Source of the DNA: Antitrichia curtipendula
Lineage: Eukaryota > Streptophyta > Bryopsida > Hypnales > Leucodontaceae
Assembly: GCA_951230915.1 (NCBI GenBank)
Contig: OX579635.1
Span: 23,312,001 to 23,376,000, forward strand
Direction: 5' to 3'
Length of the DNA: 64,000 bases
The position numbers and the translations under genes are program-made. Below, in pieces: positions 59,201 to 64,000 of this stretch. Every line of letters starts with the position of its first letter. Position 1 is the stretch's first letter. The notes under the pieces were generated by a model. The model saw only the letters and a list, made by a program, of their open reading frames with translations, ran no database searches and was not told the origin of the DNA.

Positions 59201-62200
59201 AGAACTATCGTCCAAAATAAAAACCTTGATATTATCCCCATGAGATTGTATTTCATTGATTCTGTCTACACTACTTTGTTTACTTTGTTTGGATAGTGCG
59301 TGTGACACAAATTTTTCTAGAGTCACACTATTTTCAATTAGTGCAAGTTGAAATATTATTGTATTATTCTGATTTCCACAAAGATAAAATTAGGTGCTGA
59401 CACTAATTTTATATAGGTGACGCTAATTTCCCCCCCCCCCCCTTTAAGTCAAATCAATATACTTAAAAACACACACAAGGAATCTGTTACCAAATGTGCC
59501 ATTAAAATTATCTTGTATTGTTTCCGAGCAAATTATGGCTCAAAAATAACCACCCTAGTAGTAATGAACCCCCCCCCCCCTTTTTTTTTTCCTCCCTTTT
59601 GTGTGGAAATTGAGTCTCTGTGCCCTTGTTTTTTTTGCTGGCCACAGGTTGGACGAGGCTAAGAATTTGGTTTTCTGTGAGGCAGGCGGTGTGGAGTGTA
59701 GGAAAGCCTTTTTTATGGGAGGCTGAAAATACAGAGTGGTATTTGGGATGCAGTGATGCGAGTCCCTCCTTTCCTTGTAAGTGCCCAACAAATGTGTCAA
59801 TCACAACAAGGTTTTAAGCTTTTTAGTTATCACCTTTCTCTTTAAATTAGGATTTAGTGTACACTTTGAAACCCTTAATTTTGATTGCGTGGAAGACAAT
59901 CATATTAAAAATCAAATAGTTTGAATGTGAAACAAGTGTGGCACAGCCAATCAGCTTGGCGAAGATATTCCAAAATGTCATTGTAAGAGAGGGTTGGATT
60001 GTAGAGGTCTGATTGTACAGTACACCCAAATGTGTAGTCACATCAAGGTTTTAAGCTTTAGATTGTCAGTACTTTTCTATCAAAGTTTCACTTGAAAGTA
60101 AATGGTATGATATAACTACACCTAATTGCAACCCTCACCTAAGAACATCATAACCTATTTCTAACATAGTGGTGCTCGTTTTGTGAGATTTGTGGTACAC
60201 AAGTTAGAAGAGAATATTTGACAACCCTTGGTTTAGGTTTAGGAAATGAAGAGGGGGTATGCAATTAGCTAGGAATGGCAATCAAATGTGTACTTTACTT
60301 TAAAGTTTTGTCCTTAATACTTTAAAAGAAGTTGGTTTCAAGTAAAAATGCTATATCGAGACGATGCAAATTCTAGTGTAGCCCACAATAATTGCAAGTT
60401 TGGGGTGTAGTATCGTATCTCTTCATATTCTATCTCTCTAGTTTTATTTGTTTATTGGAGTTTTGACTTGCAATATCACACTAATTGTTAATTGTTGATT
60501 TTTTCATGTGTGCAGCCGAGCCTCCTTTGAAATCAAATGGCTATTTGTATATTGCAGCTAGTGGTGGGCTGAACCAACAACGCACTGGGGTAATTCTGAC
60601 CCCTTTCTGAAACCCACTCGTATAGATTTTTTTTTGCCTAAAATGTATTGTCTCTATTATTCATGAGAACTTGAGGTCACTTTTGGGTGTATATCTATTT
60701 TCAGCACTTTGAAAATTCATAGGTTATTCATAAGGTATCTCAAAAAATGCCTCAGAAGCAAATCTAGCCAATACTCTTTTGCCTTCCAAACAAGATCCAA
60801 CAAAAAAAAAATAAAGCCATTTAAGTAAGAATAAGAACACTTCCCAATTGGTCAGAATTTGGATGCAATTAGGTGTAGTTACCTTATTTCATCCATTTTG
60901 TGTGCTTCTAACATTGTAGCATTGATAGATAATGAGATAGATGAGTACCCACTCTTCATCCCAATATCTTTGTCAATCCTTTTTTTTTTTTTTTTTTAAA
61001 CAACTTGGTTGAAATTTTGGCTTAATGAGCATTGTTCCAATGGTCCCATGCATTTTCAACGAATTTTAGGGGTTCAGTTTTGTTTTTCAGGTTTGAAATT
61101 TGCACCAATTTGATGGTACCGGAACTGGGTTTGGGGCTCTGCAGATCACAGATGCTGTTGTAGTGGCCAAGCTTTTGAATGCCACACTCGTGGTTCCTCA
61201 ACTTGATCATAAATCATACTGGAAAGACCACAGGTTGGATTTCTCCGCCTTCCACAGACTTCGGAAAGCTCAGTAATAGTCGATTACCGTAACAATTGTT
61301 TCAATATCGTTCAAAATGTCAATTTAGGGTTTAGTTTTTTTCATCCTGTTGATTCGTTATGTTTTGCTTTTTCTTGAAGCTTCCTCAATTCTTATAGATA
61401 CTTTCGTCCATTTGAGCACATCGGGATGAAACGATAGAGGAGAAAGAGGCAGATCTGAAGTTTTAGTTTTAGGTTTTGCCTACTTGAATTTGCTGCTGTT
61501 GTTCTGAGTATTATTATTGAGCATGTTGCCTGTTGTTTTAGGGTGCACACATCACCATGTTGCATCGGTTTGAAGAAACCGCCTTGCATTTGGTCCTTAC
61601 GTGTTTTTTTCTTCTGTTCTGGTGGAATTTCACAGCAACTTCAGCGACATTTTTGATGTGGATTGGTTCATATCTTCTGTGGCTCAAGATGTCCAAGTCA
61701 TCAAGGAGCCTGTGGAGGCTCTTCGAGGCAAATCAGTGTATACGAGAGGGGTCCCGCGAAAGGCCAAGCCCGAGTATTACCTGTCGCAAATCTTGCCAAC
61801 GTTGAAGAAGAAAAAGGTAATACACACTCCTCTTAAACATAGACTCACTGTTACGAAACGAATCCTCCGAGGTAAAGGTAACCTAATCGGTGGCCGTTTG
61901 AAAATCTTGCTTGCTCAGTGAGCACATTGATTGATTTGAGGATCGACATCATCTTCACTTGTGTTGGTTTAGGTCATCCTGAATCAACTCAAAATTCTAC
62001 CGATAAACCCTTATAATAACTTTCACATTCAATGTCTGAATAAGACGTACTCTGGTGCATTGGGATTGCTAGCAAGAATCAATGCAAATCCGGGTCAGTC
62101 TAATACTTGGAGCTGTAGGTAGCACTTAGGTGTGGTTACCTTAATCTTGATTTTGATCCTCACATGTTTGCAATTCCATGCCACATAAGAGTCAAATTTC

Positions 62201-64000
62201 AACTTGCTTTTGTCTCTTGTGATTGCTGAATCTGAATAACAAATTGTTCGTCTTTTGGCAGGCACTTCGATTGAATCGATTTGACTATCGGCTGTCAAAC
62301 AAGCTCAAAAGCGACTGGCAAAAACTAAGATGCAGGACCAACTATAAGGTAATATTAACGGCCACAGTTTCATTTTTTGAACCTTGTAAGAGTGATTGTC
62401 CTTTCAATAGTGGTCTACAACCTCCCACTTTGAATAATTGCGTTGAGTGTGAAAATTATTCGATCTCAAGAGAGTTTGACTCTTGGAGTGCCCAAAGTGA
62501 AATCTCTCCACTGAGTTCTACTGAACGATCTCCCAAAGAAAGCACATTCCTATATTTTGATTAGAAATGCTTAGAGTTGCTTGCAAATAGTATCATCTTC
62601 CTCAGCCATGCTGTGTGTTGCTAAATTTTTTAATTTAATTTAATTTATAATTATTTGAAGCACAAGATCTGACATGGGTTTGGCTCAGGCACTGCGATTT
62701 ACAAGGTCCATACAAGAGATAGGTCAGACTCTGGTAGACCGAATGAGAGCAAAGAGTGGTGGTCGTTTCATTGCCTTGCATCTAAGGTGAGCCTTACAAA
62801 AAAAGTGAATTGGTCAACTTTTTCATGTTAAGTTGAAACATGTTATTAAATTTTTTGCTAGTGGAAACATGTTGTAAGTAGGCTTGCAAAATGACCTATG
62901 AGAAGACCCACAAGACCAATTACAACAATTGTGAATTTTCTTGTGATCATTTCCTCGGTCTACGTAAACCCTGTTTGTACTAATCTTTCTATATTTTTTG
63001 AAACACATTAATGAAATGATATGTGTCCACATTAGATATGAACCGGACATGCTAGCATTTTCGGGATGCTACTATGGAGGAGGTTTGAAGGAGGTTGAAG
63101 AATTGGGTTTACTACGCAAGCGTTGGAAGACTATCCATGTATGTACTCTTCTGATAAGGCACTTCTGATAAGACAAATCTTTCCTATGGTTTTGAGTTTC
63201 TATGGCGCTCTGTATCAGTTGAGCTTTTTTCGGTTTTCCTGATCCTTTTACTTATTTTAGCATAGAATGTAGATAAACTTTTTTATCAAGAGAATTGAGA
63301 ACTGAGGTAGGAGATCCAGGAAGCATCCTGTAATCCCTAATAATGGACCTAGGATTCATGGTTTGAAAATTTTCAATTCAACTGATATAGTGGGAGAATC
63401 ATGGGCCAATTTTTGAAAAAGTTTAAGAGAGTTCCCACGGGGATTATTATTTGTTCAAACAATTACTTTTTTGAACCAGCACACAAATTGTCCTTCACTC
63501 AATCCAATGATATAAACCTTCCCCATTTAAATTCCACCTTCCACAATATGACCAATCAAAAAGTCATTTTGAAATCACATATCCCTTATCCTTAAATGGT
63601 TAACTAAAAGAGTGGGGACAGATGTAGAGCATGGTAAGTTACTAACTTTTGTCACTAGACAATCAACTTTGGAATTTCATAACTTATATTCCTATGGTGT
63701 CCAAATGAAGCATGCTAAAATTTGTTGGAGTTTGTCCATAAGATTAAATAAACAATATAGTAAGTATGCTTAGTTGCTATTAATTTTGATTATTGATTAT
63801 GGGTGCACTTACCTTACTTCATACTTGCTAAATTCGAAATGGGTGCTACTGGCATCCAAGCATCTTCTCAATGAAACCTTGGATCTTGAGGAAACCTTTT
63901 TGGTGTAGTTGCATTGCAACAGGTTCCATTCTAGTATATACTTGGTGGCTATTAGTGTTGATTATGAGTGCACTTATCTTATTTTGTTCTTGTTAAATCC
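56249..64000 (+). CDS. Protein O-fucosyltransferase family protein (GT65-like), 5' part, gene continues beyond window
   Basis: Eight coding exons are visible: 56249-56476, 57603-57683, 60521-60589, 61145-61233, 61636-61816, 62262-62348, 62689-62786, 63036-63138; phases agree at each junction and 312 residues are encoded so far. Residues about 18-41 form a single membrane segment (FIVIFGSALLSLAIL), as in type II Golgi enzymes. Family motifs in order: SNGYLYIAASGGLNQQRTG (donor-site loop), VVAKLLNATLVVPQLD, DIFDVDWFI, RFDYRLSNKL, WQKLRCRTNY, GGRFIALHLR and YEPDMLAFSGCYYGGG. These are the plant GDP-fucose O-fucosyltransferase (PF10250) signatures; members act in the Golgi lumen. The start of exon 3 is set at 60521 because the frame demands it, although a CAG lies five bases earlier. 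The C-terminal half should follow in the last bases or beyond; nothing clear is seen after 63138. Confidence 0.93.
57373..57533. repeat. Minisatellite in O-fucosyltransferase intron 1
   Basis: About eight units of 18-20 bases with consensus GGACTCTGTCTTTGTTA, variable at the TTAA/TTAC/TTAT junction. Intronic, ends about 70 bases before exon 2. Confidence 0.9.
57742..57838. repeat. Two-copy direct repeat in O-fucosyltransferase intron 2
   Basis: The words AAATCACATTTCA-ATTTAAG and TATGTGCACCTACAAT occur twice about 48 bases apart. Confidence 0.8.
59302..59433. repeat. Dispersed repeat copy in O-fucosyltransferase intron 2
   Basis: Same word order as the segment at 6671-6807 (GTGTGACACAAATTT, AGAGTCACACTATTTTC, TGACACTAATTTT). 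It is followed by a run of about 12 C at 59431-59442; another C run lies near 59570-59580. Confidence 0.35.

Noticed and set aside
61975..62096. Open segment in the O-fucosyltransferase gene (VILNQLKILPINPYNN...) that looked like an exon
   Set aside because: Its right junction does not keep frame with the next exon, and joining exon 5 (LPTLKKKK) directly to ALRLNRFDYRL restores the family pattern in phase. Treated as intron.
63301..63400. GAGGTAGGAGATCC word resembling the TAAGGTAGGAGGT MITE end
   Set aside because: Similarity does not extend beyond the first bases and no partner end was found.

Overview
The window looks like nuclear DNA of a land plant. It is AT-rich with long AT-rich introns. 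It holds a plant ZFN-type CCCH zinc-finger protein, a full-length COPI alpha subunit, a plant-family protein O-fucosyltransferase and a protein resembling the C-terminal helical region of plant MED15. Recognisable Tc1-like and piggyBac-like DNA transposons, which are uncommon in flowering plants, make a seedless lineage (moss, lycophyte, fern or similar) my best guess. That is inference and the species cannot be named.

Layout: 1-3441 is AT-rich with no gene. 3442-15592 (+) is an 11-exon CCCH gene of 729 residues whose introns carry MITE-like insertions. 19438-20620 is a dead Tc1-like transposon with its inverted ends and TA duplication still visible. 21630-21991 (-) is a broken piece of a succinyl-CoA ligase alpha gene. 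22583-23599 (-) is a four-exon gene for a 115-residue MED15-like protein, divergent from the 9-exon alpha-COP gene at 24217-29875 (+), 617 bp away.

30234-53000 is a transposon graveyard built mostly from TTAA-flanked (piggyBac-type) elements. It includes a piggyBac transposase (43291-45948, -) killed by two in-frame TGA codons. Distant matching ends at 33382 and 49489 may bound a large element later split by AT-rich insertions. Inside the AT-rich part lies an intact, intronless 522-codon gene (36609-38177, +) that looks like a 2-oxoglutarate/Fe(II) dioxygenase with a RING-like Cys/His cluster. Next to it is an array of about 18 units of 77-78 bp, each of which folds on itself. These two are the most unusual items in the window.

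54600-55015 is rich in a repeated TTAGTGA word upstream of an O-fucosyltransferase gene that starts at 56249 (+) and runs off the right edge; eight coding exons are visible up to 63138.

The host genes (RNA-binding/CCCH, Mediator-like, COPI coat, Golgi glycosyltransferase) do not form one pathway. Exon boundaries were placed by eye from GT/AG sites, reading frame and family motifs; frames close exactly for the three complete multi-exon genes (730, 116 and 1216 codons including stop).
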